The notes under the pieces: model-generated
Database searches by the model: none
What the model saw: only the letters and a program-made list of their open reading frames with translations
What the model was told of the DNA's origin: nothing
Assembly: GCA_003168375.1 (NCBI GenBank)
Contig: PMSI01000001.1
Span: 930,001 to 994,000 of the forward strand
From: Vulcanimicrobiota bacterium
GTDB lineage: Bacteria > Vulcanimicrobiota > Vulcanimicrobiia > Vulcanimicrobiales > Vulcanimicrobiaceae
Direction of reading: 5' to 3'
Length of the DNA stretch: 64,000 bases
Made by a program: the position numbers and the translations under genes
In this document: one piece after another, positions 55,372-64,000 of the stretch
Layout of the letters: each line of letters starts with the position of its first letter
How positions within the stretch are numbered: the stretch's first letter is position 1

Positions 55372-58300
55372 ATGCGGACCCTGACGGAAGTTTTCGCGCC
55401 GGGCGCGCCGTCGTTACCCGAAGGGCTACGAACGCTCGTCGTTTCTCCCGAGCGAACGGTCGAACCTGGAACGACGGTCCGTGCAACGTTCGCGTTCTAC
55501 AACTTCGGCGGCGCCGCCGCGACCGGCTTGCGCGTCCGCTTCGCGCTGCCCGACGGTCTCCGCTACGTACCCGGCAGTGCGCGCGTCGACGACCGGGCGC
55601 TCGACGACATCCGCGGCGAGACGAGCCTGCTCAACCCGAACGGGGCCGACGTCGGCGAGGTGCCGCCGGGCGTCGAGCGCCGCATCAACCTGGCCTACGT
55701 CGTCGCGCCGACGATCGAGAACGGGGCCGCGATCGAGCTGCAGGCCGCGCTCGTCAGCAACGAGACGGAGGTCATCGGCTCGAACGTCGTGCGCCTCGTT
55801 GCGAACAGCGCGCCGGAACTCGAGAACCCCGACACCGTCGCGTCGCTCGAAGCGGTCCGCGTCCCCGAGCCGGGCGAAGAGATCCACGTCGCGGCGCGCG
55901 TCCACAACAGCGGCCACGCAACCGCGCACGACGTCGTCGTCGTGCTGCCGGTCCCCGACCGGACCAGCTATGTCGGCGGCAGCGCACGCATCGACGGCCG
56001 CGAGGTCACGATCGACGAGCGCGGCGGCGACCCGTTCGGGTTCGGCAACGCCACGATCGCCTCGACGGCGCTCGCGGCCGGCGCGACGCTGGTCGTCGAG
56101 TACCGTGCCCGCATCGACTCGCCGCTCGACGACAACACCCGCATCGTCCTGGGTGGGGCCGTCGCATCGAGCGAGACCGCGGAGTTCGAGCTCGCGCGCG
56201 CCGAACTCACCGTCCGCAGTTCCAGCCGCTTCGACACCGACGCGACGCGCCTGGTCGTCGATGCGCCGAGCGAGGTCGAGCCGGGACGGCGCGTCCGCGT
56301 CGCGCTGATCGCCGAGAACGCCGGGACCTGCGCCGCCGAAGACGTGCGCGTCCGGCTGACGCTCCCCGAGGGGCTTCGCTACGCGCCCGGATCGCGCGCG
56401 GTCGACGGCCGCTCGGCCGGCGAGGCCGAGCCGCCCGGGGCCTTTGTCTTTCCGCGCATCGACGCGGGCCGCCGGGTCGAAGCCGCGATCGACGCCTACG
56501 TCGTCTCGCCGGCGGTCGACGGGACACCGCTGCCGGTCACCGGATCGCTCCAATGGGGGACCGGGACGCGCACGTTCGAGCGGACGCTCACCATCCGCTC
56601 CTCGCCGCGGTTCCTCGAGTCGCGCAACGCCCTCACGCTCGACGGACCGGCCCAGGTTAGCCCGGCGAGCGACGTCAAGGCGACGATCCGCATCGCCAAC
56701 GACGGCACCGCTCAGGCGACCGGGGTCCGCATCGCGATCGAAGCCGACCCCGCGCTGCGGCTCCTCCGCTATGCCGACGAGGGAGGCGAGGCGCGCGTCC
56801 AGCCCGCCGGGATCGATGTCGGCACGCTCGCGCCGGGTGCCAGCCGGACGCTGACGCTCGCCGGTACCGTCGCCTCTCCGATCGCCGACCGCTCCGCGAT
56901 CCGGTTGCGAGCCCGGCTCGAGAACGACCAGACCCCGGCGATCGCGCTGGGCCAGATCGAGCTGACCGTCCGGTCGCGCCCGCGCTTCGCGCCGGCGACC
57001 TCATTGCTCGCGTATCCCGGTGGCGAGGCGCTGCGCCCGAGTGGCCACGGCGACATCCACGTCGTCCTCATCAACGAGGGGACCGACACCGCGCGGGACG
57101 TGCGGGCGCAGCTCGAGATCACTCACGACGCGCGGATCGAGGCGGTCGACGGGGCGACGCGGGTCGGGACGACGCTGCTCTTCGGCGACGTCCAGCCGGG
57201 TGCACGCGCCGAGGCGACCGTGCGGCTGCGGATGGCCCGGCTGGTCGCCCGCGGCACGGCGATCACCGTCAACGCGCGGCTCGAAGCGGTCGGCCTCCTG
57301 CCGCTCGGGCTCGCGCCGGTCACCATCCCGACGGTCGCGGAGCCGCGCTTCGACGACGGCGCGTCGCTGCGCACCCAGCCGTCCGAGACCGTCGACGCCG
57401 GCGAGCCGCTCTACGTCCGTCTCTCGGTGCGCAACACCGGCGACGGTGCCGCGAGCCGGCTGGTGGTCCGCGGCCAGCTCCCGCCGTATACGGCCTACCT
57501 GCCCGGCACGACCGCGGTGAATGACGTCCCGCTGCTCGACGTCGACGGCGGTTCCGTCCTGTGGTCCAAAGGCGGCCTCGTCCTCGAGGACGTCGACCCC
57601 GGCGTCGAGGTGATCGTCCGCTACGGCAGCGTCGTCAACACGCCGCTCGCCGCCGGCACCCTGGTCGACGCGCACGTCGAGCTGGGCTGGGACGGCGGCG
57701 GTACGCTCACCGTCTCCTCGCCGGCCGTCCGCGTGCGCTCGACCCCGGCGTTCGCGGTGCGCGCGAGCGGGCTTCCGTTCTCGGTCTCGGGGATCGCGCC
57801 GCGCACCGCCGACGTGCTCCAGGACATCGCGGATCAGCGCCGCGCCGCGCAGGCGTTCCCGCCTCCGCTCACCGCGCTGCCGCCCGCGAGCACGATCCAG
57901 CCGCCGAGCACGCCGCCGCCCCCAGCCCCGCCGTCGCCGCCGGCGGAGCGCGCGACATTCCGCTACGACGAAGAGGCGATCGAGGCGCGCTTCACGCCGG
58001 CCGCCGCGCCCGAAGCACCGGAGGCGCCGCCCGAAGCCGCACCGCCGGTCGCCGAAGCTCCGCCGCCGGTCGCCGAGCCGCCGATGCCGGACGCCGACGT
58101 TGCAGCCGGCCCGGTCGAGGTGCTCCCCGAAGCGCCCGAACACGTCGACGAGGTCCCCGCGGCTCAAGACGTCGCGGCACCCCCGCACGCTGCCGCTGCA
58201 GCACCCCCGCCGGCTGCCGCCGCGCCGGCCGAGCCGGTCGCGCCGGCGATCGAGCCGGCCCCCGAGCCGGTCGCGCGCCGCGTGCGGCTCGTGTTCGCCC

Positions 58301-58938
58301 GCGACGCCCTCGAACGCGCTCTGATGTTTCTCGAGCAGTCCGACTACGGCGGGCTGATCACCCACCTGTTTGCGATCCGCACGCTACTGCCGACCGCGTT
58401 CGTCGGTCTCAACGGCGACGTTCCGGGCAAGCTCGCCGCCGAGCGCGAGGCGCTGCGCGGCGTCGTCGACCGGTTGTTCATCAAGATGCGGATGCCGCGT
58501 TACGCGCTGACCGCGAAGGACCTCGAAGATCGCGGCAGCCGTTCGGCGCTGGCGGAGCTGATCCGCTCACTCGAAGCGTCGAAACCGTTCGACGAGTCCG
58601 ACGCCGGCGATGCCACTGTCGTGCTCGAAGGTCCGATCGACGTCGCGCTGCTCACGCCGCACATCGCTCTGCTGGAGTCCGAGCCGCTCGGCAGCGCGCG
58701 GCCATGGCTGCTGCTGGCCGAGTTGCTGCCCTCGACGTTCGTCGTGCCCAACGGCGGCGAATCGATGAACGCGTACCGCAGCGCGCTGATCGCGACGTTC
58801 ACGAACGTCGCCGCGCTGCCGGCGGAAGAATTCCACCGCGTCCTTTCGGGGACGCAGAACGCTGCGCTCGATGCGGCGCTCCGCGACGTGCGTGCAGCAT
58901 TGCGCGAGGCGCTCGAAGCAGCAGCAGCAACAGCGTAG
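55372..58938 (+). CDS. Very large CARDB/DUF11-like repeat protein without visible signal peptide
   Basis: 1188 aa. Six tandem beta-sandwich repeats of about 120-140 residues (each with a pattern like VEPG..V.....N.G.A.A.DV.V...LP....Y.PGSA.VDGR) fill residues about 20-825. A Pro/Ala/Glu-rich linker (about 826-966) and a compact helical C-terminal domain (about 967-1188) follow. Such repeats normally belong to exported adhesin or S-layer proteins, yet neither this start nor the earlier in-frame ATG at 55315 gives a signal peptide. ATG 55372 is preferred because it has GGGGGCGGA upstream. One base separates it from the membrane HEAT protein. Function unknown. Confidence 0.75.
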   Translation: MRTLTEVFAPGAPSLPEGLRTLVVSPERTVEPGTTVRATFAFYNFGGAAATGLRVRFALPDGLRYVPGSARVDDRALDDIRGETSLLNPNGADVGEVPPGVERRINLAYVVAPTIENGAAIELQAALVSNETEVIGSNVVRLVANSAPELENPDTVASLEAVRVPEPGEEIHVAARVHNSGHATAHDVVVVLPVPDRTSYVGGSARIDGREVTIDERGGDPFGFGNATIASTALAAGATLVVEYRARIDSPLDDNTRIVLGGAVASSETAEFELARAELTVRSSSRFDTDATRLVVDAPSEVEPGRRVRVALIAENAGTCAAEDVRVRLTLPEGLRYAPGSRAVDGRSAGEAEPPGAFVFPRIDAGRRVEAAIDAYVVSPAVDGTPLPVTGSLQWGTGTRTFERTLTIRSSPRFLESRNALTLDGPAQVSPASDVKATIRIANDGTAQATGVRIAIEADPALRLLRYADEGGEARVQPAGIDVGTLAPGASRTLTLAGTVASPIADRSAIRLRARLENDQTPAIALGQIELTVRSRPRFAPATSLLAYPGGEALRPSGHGDIHVVLINEGTDTARDVRAQLEITHDARIEAVDGATRVGTTLLFGDVQPGARAEATVRLRMARLVARGTAITVNARLEAVGLLPLGLAPVTIPTVAEPRFDDGASLRTQPSETVDAGEPLYVRLSVRNTGDGAASRLVVRGQLPPYTAYLPGTTAVNDVPLLDVDGGSVLWSKGGLVLEDVDPGVEVIVRYGSVVNTPLAAGTLVDAHVELGWDGGGTLTVSSPAVRVRSTPAFAVRASGLPFSVSGIAPRTADVLQDIADQRRAAQAFPPPLTALPPASTIQPPSTPPPPAPPSPPAERATFRYDEEAIEARFTPAAAPEAPEAPPEAAPPVAEAPPPVAEPPMPDADVAAGPVEVLPEAPEHVDEVPAAQDVAAPPHAAAAAPPPAAAAPAEPVAPAIEPAPEPVARRVRLVFARDALERALMFLEQSDYGGLITHLFAIRTLLPTAFVGLNGDVPGKLAAEREALRGVVDRLFIKMRMPRYALTAKDLEDRGSRSALAELIRSLEASKPFDESDAGDATVVLEGPIDVALLTPHIALLESEPLGSARPWLLLAELLPSTFVVPNGGESMNAYRSALIATFTNVAALPAEEFHRVLSGTQNAALDAALRDVRAALREALEAAAATA

Positions 58939-58939
58939 C

Positions 58940-59611
58940 GTGATCGGCGTTCAGCTCGCGTACGCCGGAGAGCTGCTCCCTGCCGGTATCGTCCTCGGTA
59001 TCGTCGGGGTCATCTTGATCGGCTTGACCATCTTCTGGCCCCACTCGTCGAAGCCGGTCGTCACCGCGCGCTCGCCCGTCGAGACGATCGCGCTCGGCCC
59101 GCAAGGCGCCGCCCACGAACGCGAGATGACCGGACCGGTCGCCGTCTTCGCGCGCACGATCTCGTGGCCAGCGTTGGTCGACCCCGCGGCCGGCGAGCTC
59201 GACGACCACGAACGCCGCCGCGTCATCGACGGGCTCGGGATCGTCGGCGACGCCTGGTGCGCCGGCATCCTCGCGAAAGCGTTCGACGAAGAGGAAGGCG
59301 AACTGCGCGTCGCCGCGATCGAATCGCTCGGTCAATCCGACGGTGAGATCGTCGCGCCGACGCTCGAGCGCGCGTACGCCTCGTACGTCGTCGCCGAGCG
59401 CTACGCGGCGGTCGACGGCGCATCGCGGCGCGGTGACGTCGCGCTGCTGGAACGCGCGCTGCGCGACACCGACGGAACCGTCGCCCTCGCTGCCGCCTAC
59501 GGCCTGCACCGCGCGAAGCGCGACGACCTGATCGACAGCAACCTCGCCGGCCGGACCGACGCGCGCGCGAACGAGATCCGGCGCGTGCTCCCGATCCTCT
59601 CGGGCGTCTAA
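58940..59611 (+). CDS. Membrane-anchored HEAT-like repeat protein
   Basis: 223 aa. One N-terminal transmembrane helix (about 14-38, LPAGIVLGIVGVILIGLTIFW) is followed by a short linker. A HEAT/PBS-lyase-type helical repeat domain follows (RRRVIDGLGIVGDAWCAGILAKAF, ELRVAAIESLGQSDGEIVAPTLERA, DVALLERALRDTDGTVALAAAYGL). These repeats bind proteins. The GTG is one base after the stop of the giant repeat protein, so the pair likely forms a complex at the inner membrane (inference). Confidence 0.75.
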   Translation: MIGVQLAYAGELLPAGIVLGIVGVILIGLTIFWPHSSKPVVTARSPVETIALGPQGAAHEREMTGPVAVFARTISWPALVDPAAGELDDHERRRVIDGLGIVGDAWCAGILAKAFDEEEGELRVAAIESLGQSDGEIVAPTLERAYASYVVAERYAAVDGASRRGDVALLERALRDTDGTVALAAAYGLHRAKRDDLIDSNLAGRTDARANEIRRVLPILSGV

Positions 59612-59630
59612 CCGCCCTCGCTCATCGGGG

Positions 59631-61502
59631 TCAGATCGGCGGAATCTTCTTGCCGAAGTACTCGGCGATCACGTGCTGCGCGACGGGCGCGGCGACTTGC
59701 GAACCGTAGCCGGCGGACTTCTCCATGTAGACCGCTATCGCGATCTTCGGGTGGTCGGACGGCGCGTAGGCGACAAACCACGTCGTGTTCGGTCCCGCGC
59801 CGCCCTCGGTCTCCGCGGTTCCGGTCTTGCCGCCGAACGGCAGCCCGTCGATCGCCAGTCCGGCCGCGGTGCCCCACGGCTGCGTGACCTGCGACATCCC
59901 GGCCCGCACCTCTTTGATCGACTCGGCGGTGACGTTGACCTTGCGGATCACCTCACGTCCGATCGTCTTGAGCACGCGCCCGCGCGGCGAGCGGATCTCG
60001 GCGACGATGTGCGGCCGGTACAGCGTACCACCGTTCACGACGGTCGCGGTGATGTTCGCCATCTGCAGCGGCGTCGCTTGCATCGCACCTTGTCCGATCG
60101 CGAGCTGGCACATGTCGCTCTTCTCGAGGTGAATGCCGGCGCCGTACGTCTTCTGCGTCCACTCCTCGGTCGGCCAATTTCCCGTGTACTCGCCCGGCAG
60201 ATCGATACCGAGCTTCGAGCCGAGCCCGTACTGTGTCGCGTAGTAGCGCAGCCGATCGTGCCCCAGGCGATAACCGAGCTGATAGAAGTAGCCGTCGGAC
60301 GACGCGGCGAGCGCGCGCACGAATCCGACGCTGCCGAGTCCCCCCGCCGCGATGTCGCGGAACAGCACACCGTAACAGTTCACGGCGCCGGAGTCGTACA
60401 ATACTTGATTCGGCTGGATCACGCCGCTCGAGATCGCAGCGGTGCCGGTGACCATCTTGAACGTCGAGCCGACCGGCGAGGCGGCGCCGATCGCGCGGTC
60501 GTAGAGCGGGTTGAGCCTATCGCGCAGCAGCGCGCCGTACTTCTTCTCGTCGATCGGCGTGGCGAACGCGTTCGGATCGAACTCAGGCATCGAGGCGAGG
60601 GCAAGGATCCCGCCGTTGGACGGGTCGATCACGACGACCGCGCCCGACAGCCGCCGGCCGCGCAGCTTGCCCCATTTCGAGAGCATCGCGCCGAGGTTCT
60701 TCTCGACGATCTTCTGTAGGCGCCAGTCGATCGTCGTCACCAGCGTATTCCCCGGGATGGGGTCGAGCGGCTTGAGCCTGCGCACGAGCGCGCCGGACGC
60801 GTTGACCTCGACTTGCTCGCCGCCCGCGTGCCCGTGCAGCGCCCGGTCGTACGCGTTCTCGAGACCGTCTTTTCCCGTGACGTCGTTGGGCGAGTAGCCG
60901 TTGCGCTTGCGTGCGTTGTACTCGTCCTCGTCGATCGCGCCGACGTAGCCGAACAGATGCGAGCCCGTCTTGCCGTACGGGTAGTCGCGCACCGGCTGCT
61001 CTTCCATGTCGACGCCGCGGAGATCGCTCTGGGCCTCGGCCAGGCGCGCGGTCTGCGCCGGTGTCAAATCGCTGGCGAGAATCACCGGCCCGTACGGTTC
61101 GTACGTCTTGACCTGCTCGAAGTCGTCGTAGTTCTTGTCGTGATGGTGCAGCAGCCGCCGCCGCAGTTTCTCGACCGGGACGGCGAGCACGTCGGAGAGT
61201 CTGGCGAGCGTCTGGTCGATGTTGGATATCTCGGACGGGATCAGCGCGCAGACGAACGAGGGCCGCGAACGCACCAGGACGACGCCGCGGCGGTCGACGA
61301 TCAGGCCGCGCGGCGCGGCGACCGGGATCACTTCGATCTGGTTCGCGCGCGCCTGCGCGGCGAACGTCTCGCCCTGCACCAACTGCACCTGGGCCAGTCG
61401 CACGACGATCACGACCAGCGCGACGGCGAGCAGACCGCTGAACGACAGCAGCCGCAGCAGCAGCCCATCTCCGGTGCTCGAACCGCGTTCGATCGCCGCC
61501 AT
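59631..61502 (-). CDS. mrdA: Penicillin-binding protein 2 (elongasome transpeptidase)
   Basis: 623 aa class B PBP. One N-terminal transmembrane helix (LLSFSGLLAVALVVIVVRLAQV), dimerisation domain (GLIVDRRGVVLVRSRPSFVC...), then transpeptidase with STFK (catalytic Ser), SSD and GGKTGTAET. It cross-links peptidoglycan during side-wall elongation with MreBCD. I chose ATG 61502 because it shares one base with the mreD stop (TGATG). The longer upstream frame lies inside mreD. Confidence 0.95.
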   Translation of the reverse strand: MAAIERGSSTGDGLLLRLLSFSGLLAVALVVIVVRLAQVQLVQGETFAAQARANQIEVIPVAAPRGLIVDRRGVVLVRSRPSFVCALIPSEISNIDQTLARLSDVLAVPVEKLRRRLLHHHDKNYDDFEQVKTYEPYGPVILASDLTPAQTARLAEAQSDLRGVDMEEQPVRDYPYGKTGSHLFGYVGAIDEDEYNARKRNGYSPNDVTGKDGLENAYDRALHGHAGGEQVEVNASGALVRRLKPLDPIPGNTLVTTIDWRLQKIVEKNLGAMLSKWGKLRGRRLSGAVVVIDPSNGGILALASMPEFDPNAFATPIDEKKYGALLRDRLNPLYDRAIGAASPVGSTFKMVTGTAAISSGVIQPNQVLYDSGAVNCYGVLFRDIAAGGLGSVGFVRALAASSDGYFYQLGYRLGHDRLRYYATQYGLGSKLGIDLPGEYTGNWPTEEWTQKTYGAGIHLEKSDMCQLAIGQGAMQATPLQMANITATVVNGGTLYRPHIVAEIRSPRGRVLKTIGREVIRKVNVTAESIKEVRAGMSQVTQPWGTAAGLAIDGLPFGGKTGTAETEGGAGPNTTWFVAYAPSDHPKIAIAVYMEKSAGYGSQVAAPVAQHVIAEYFGKKIPPI

Positions 61503-62056
61503 CAGGTGTACCCGTACCGCTCGATCGTCGTCTTGTCGGTCACCATCCGCCCGCGCGCGACGAGCCACGCGAACGCGACCACGGCGGTCAGCAGCGCGCG
61601 CCAGAGCGCCGTGTGCGCGTGGGCGGTCGCGAAGCCCGGCGGAAAGCCTTCGGCGCGCATCACGGTCCAGAAGATCAGGTCGCGCGCCAGCACGGCGAGG
61701 CCGCAGAGCACCGCCGGCACGAACGCGCCGTCGGCGAACATGCGGCGCGAGACGCCGCCGACGAGCAGTCCGATGATGGTCGTCGCGATCGTCCAGCCGC
61801 CCGCGGTGCCGGCGAAAATGTCGAGCAGCAGGCCCGCCGGCAGGCCCAGCATCGCACCGCGGCGCGCGCCGGCGCGCGAGGCGTAGAGCACGACGGCGAT
61901 CGTGACCAGCGACGGCACCGCTCCGCGGAACGCGATGAGCGGGACCAGAACGGTTTGCGCGAGCGCGAGCAGCGAGGTCCAGCCGAGCACCGGCCAATAG
62001 GCCGGGCCGACCGAGATCTCGATGCTCCTATATTTTCTGCGGTAGAACGAGGACAC
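61502..62056 (-). CDS. mreD: Rod-shape protein MreD
   Basis: 184 aa with about five transmembrane segments (GWTSLLALAQTVLVPLIAF, VTIAVVLYAS, AMLGLPAGLLLDIFAG and later). RRGAMLGLPAGLLLDIFAGT is a typical MreD segment. It couples MreC to the elongation synthases. GTG 62056 is the only workable start and makes the gene overlap the mreC 3' end by 29 bases. Confidence 0.85.
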   Translation of the reverse strand: MSSFYRRKYRSIEISVGPAYWPVLGWTSLLALAQTVLVPLIAFRGAVPSLVTIAVVLYASRAGARRGAMLGLPAGLLLDIFAGTAGGWTIATTIIGLLVGGVSRRMFADGAFVPAVLCGLAVLARDLIFWTVMRAEGFPPGFATAHAHTALWRALLTAVVAFAWLVARGRMVTDKTTIERYGYT

Positions 62057-62852
62057 GTGAGAGTGCCGTGAGGTCTGCTGCAGGTTGCACGATCGCGGTT
62101 TGATCGAGCGCGCCCGCCGAGACCGGCTCGAGCTGTTTGATGCGCCCGATCAGGACGCCGGCGCGGAACGAGCGTCCCTCGCCGGTGACGACGCGGTCGC
62201 CGATCTTGAGCTTTGCGTCCTGTGAGACGTACTGGAGTTTCACCCGGGTGGACGTGCCGACGGCGATCGCCCACCAGCGGCCGTGCTGTACGACCGCCGG
62301 CAGCTTCGAGGTCGCGTCGGTGACGAGCAAGACTTTCGACGAAAGCGGTCCGACCTCGACGATGCGTCCGACGACGCCGCGTCCGGTGACGACGCCGTCG
62401 TCGCGGTGCACGTGATCCTTTGCGCCGCGATCGATCGTCACCACGTGCGTCGCGGCCTCGGGATCGTAGCCGATCACCATGGCGGGGATTCCGTCGGGAT
62501 GCGCGAGCCGCGCCGCCGCGAGCTCTTGCGTGGCGGGGACGCGCGCGAGCTGTTCCTGCAGTTCGTCGTTCCGCGTGAGCAGCGTCGCGTTTTGGGTGCG
62601 TAGCCGCCCGTTCTCCGACGCGAGCCCCGGCGTGCGGACGATCGTGTCGAACGTGCCGCGCACGCCGTTGACGACCACTGCCGCGGCGAGCTGAAGGTAC
62701 GCGCTCACCGACGTTACCGTCACCGTGAGCGGCGAGGTTCTACCCGCGCGCGCGAAGTCGAGCTGAAGAAGCGCGATGAGAGCGGCCACGATGACCGTCC
62801 CGATTATCGCGAATAGCTTTCTCTCATCCCGATTCGTAACGATTGGTACCAC
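62028..62852 (-). CDS. mreC: Rod-shape protein MreC
   Basis: 274 aa. N-terminal transmembrane helix (LFAIIGTVIVAALIALLQL), coiled coil (about 78-110, ENGRLRTQNATLLTRNDELQEQLAR), then the MreC beta-barrel domain (GIPAMVIGYDP, TIDRGAKDHVHRDDGVVTGRGVVGRIVEV, KIGDRVVTGEG). It scaffolds PBP2 and MreD in the periplasm. GTG start overlaps the mreB 3' end by 49 bases; no later start would keep the membrane helix, so the overlap appears real. Confidence 0.93.
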   Translation of the reverse strand: MVPIVTNRDERKLFAIIGTVIVAALIALLQLDFARAGRTSPLTVTVTSVSAYLQLAAAVVVNGVRGTFDTIVRTPGLASENGRLRTQNATLLTRNDELQEQLARVPATQELAAARLAHPDGIPAMVIGYDPEAATHVVTIDRGAKDHVHRDDGVVTGRGVVGRIVEVGPLSSKVLLVTDATSKLPAVVQHGRWWAIAVGTSTRVKLQYVSQDAKLKIGDRVVTGEGRSFRAGVLIGRIKQLEPVSAGALDQTAIVQPAADLTALSRVLVLPQKI

Positions 62853-63892
62853 CTCGTCAGCCGGTCAGCGTGCGGCCGAAGCCGTTCGAGCAGACCAGGC
62901 GACGCGAGAATCTCGCCGGCGCCGCGCGCGACGCACCCCAAAGGATCGTCGGCGACGGTCGTCGGCACGTTCGTGCGCGCGCCGATCTCGCCTGCGAGCC
63001 CGTGCACGAGCGCGCCGCCGCCGGTCAGCACGATCCCCGCTTCCATCAGCTCGCCGGCGAGATCCGGCGGGCACGCTTCGAGAATCGACCAAGCGGCGCG
63101 AGCGATGCGATCGATCGCGTCGTGCATCGCGTCGCCGACCAGCGCTTCGTCGACCGCGCGTTTGCCCGGTCGCAAGTTGCGCATGTCGGTGCCGGCGACG
63201 ACGTACGGCTCGCGGCCGGGCGCGCGCCCGGCGAAGCCGCGCTCGATCTTCAATCGTTCGGCCGTCAGCACGCCGATCCCAAAGTAGTCCTGGCGCAGCC
63301 GGGCCGCGATCGCGGCGTCGAACGTGTCGCCGCCGACCTTGATCGAGTGCATCGCCACGACGCCGCACAGCGTCAGAACCGCGATCTCGGTCGTCCCGCC
63401 GCCGATGTCGATCACCATCGCCGGCCGCGTCCCGGTGATGTCGAGCCCCGCGCCGACCGCCGCCGCGACCGCCTGCGGAACGAAGGTCGTCGTCCGCGGA
63501 CCCGCCGCGCGGATCGCTTCTTCGACCGCCTTGCACTCGATATCCGTCGCGCAGCCCGGGACGCAGGCGATCACACGCGGCGCGACGCGCGGCCGAGCGG
63601 CGAGCGCCCGGTCGACGACGGTCTTCACCAGCGCGTGCGCGCCGCGGAAATCGGAGATCGTACCGCCGCGCAGCGGCCGCACGACGCGGATCCGGCCGGG
63701 CGTGCGCCCGTCGAGCTCCTTGGCGGCTTGGCCGACCGCGACGATCGCATCGTCGGTCGTCCGGTACGCCACCACCGACGGCTCGCTGATCAAAATCCCC
63801 TCGTCATGCGAGTACACGACGGTGTTGGCCGTCCCGAGGTCGATCCCGAGATCCGGACTGAACGTCGCTCGAAGGGTGCCGGCCAGGCTCAT
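62804..63892 (-). CDS. mreB: Rod-shape determining actin homologue MreB
   Basis: 362 aa. Phosphate-1 LGIDLGTANTVVYSHDEGIL, connect/phosphate-2 MVIDIGGGTTEIAVLTLCGV, adenosine motif IVLTGGGALVHGLAGEI. It forms membrane filaments that direct PBP2/RodA. The N-terminus MSLAGTLRATFSPDLGIDLG lacks a strong amphipathic helix. ATGA overlap with the maf stop; order is maf-mreB-mreC-mreD-mrdA. Confidence 0.96.
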   Translation of the reverse strand: MSLAGTLRATFSPDLGIDLGTANTVVYSHDEGILISEPSVVAYRTTDDAIVAVGQAAKELDGRTPGRIRVVRPLRGGTISDFRGAHALVKTVVDRALAARPRVAPRVIACVPGCATDIECKAVEEAIRAAGPRTTTFVPQAVAAAVGAGLDITGTRPAMVIDIGGGTTEIAVLTLCGVVAMHSIKVGGDTFDAAIAARLRQDYFGIGVLTAERLKIERGFAGRAPGREPYVVAGTDMRNLRPGKRAVDEALVGDAMHDAIDRIARAAWSILEACPPDLAGELMEAGIVLTGGGALVHGLAGEIGARTNVPTTVADDPLGCVARGAGEILASPGLLERLRPHADRLTRWYQSLRIGMRESYSR

Positions 63893-64000
63893 CGCGCATG
63901 GACCTCGGAGTTCATTAGGTGGAGGCGGTAGCCGACGCGGGGGAGCGCTTGGGCGAAGGCGGCGAGCGGGAAGCCGACCACCGTGAAGTAGTCGCCGTCG
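63889..64000 (-). CDS. maf: Maf-like nucleotide pyrophosphatase (C-terminal end only)
   Basis: Only the last 36 codons are in the window, reading DGDYFTVVGFPLAAFAQAL and ending SEVHAR. The 'GDY..VVG.PL' segment is the conserved C-terminal signature of Maf/YhdE-type dTTP/UTP pyrophosphatases, which remove non-canonical nucleotides. Its TGA overlaps the mreB ATG. A maf gene next to mreB is a common arrangement. Confidence 0.85.
   Translation of the reverse strand, partial: DGDYFTVVGFPLAAFAQALPRVGYRLHLMNSEVHAR

Overview
This window is chromosomal DNA from a high-GC, double-membraned (diderm) bacterium. It carries the replication-origin region plus most of a lipid A / outer-membrane biogenesis locus. 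Four features point to a diderm Terrabacteria lineage: an SLH-domain (OmpM-type) porin, a DUF3084 protein, an LpxB-related glycosyltransferase known mainly from Cyanobacteria/Deinococcus-like lineages, and tandem OmpH/Skp proteins beside BamA and TamB. My best guess is Candidatus Eremiobacterota (WPS-2/Vulcanimicrobiota), with Armatimonadota as an alternative. This is inferred from gene content, not from a marker tree.

Left arm (1-38.2 kb). A 3'-truncated dnaX and a divergent recQ come first, followed by a secreted protein and a convergent glycosyltransferase/TPR pair. From 31.0 kb leftwards to 6.65 kb nearly everything is on the minus strand with tiny gaps or 1-4 base stop/start overlaps: tamB, bamA, three OmpH-type genes, lpxD, lpxC, fabZ, lpxA, lpxB, a calcineurin-like phosphoesterase, an LpxB-related protein, an O-antigen-ligase-like protein, lptC-like, lptB, lptF, DUF3084, yqgF and the SLH porin. 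Together these make lipid A precursors, move LPS and insert outer-membrane proteins. No lpxH or lpxI homologue is present. The phosphoesterase just after lpxB is a candidate for that missing UDP-diacylglucosamine hydrolase step.

Origin (31-49.6 kb). Minus-strand dnaA, dnaN, recF, dciA and gyrB face plus-strand rpmH, rnpA, yidD, yidC, khpB, mnmE, ada, mnmG, rsmG, cca, parA and parB. DnaA-box-like sequences cluster between dnaA and rpmH (about 38.3-38.5 kb), the likely oriC. Oddities here are a frameshifted beta-propeller fragment wedged between dnaA and dnaN, an mnmE whose conserved N-terminus has only an ACG as possible initiator, ada inserted between mnmE and mnmG, a lower-GC LAGLIDADG-like gene, and a 71-bp palindrome built from parS-like half-sites 1.4 kb upstream of parA.

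Right arm (49.6-64 kb). Two exported proteins of unknown function, thiE-thiD, a small zinc-ribbon protein, trpS, a class I aminotransferase, a very large protein of six CARDB/DUF11-like repeats without a visible signal peptide, and a membrane-anchored HEAT-like protein. The minus-strand cell-shape operon maf-mreB-mreC-mreD-mrdA (maf cut by the window edge) closes the window.

I saw no rRNA, tRNA, CRISPR array or transposase gene.
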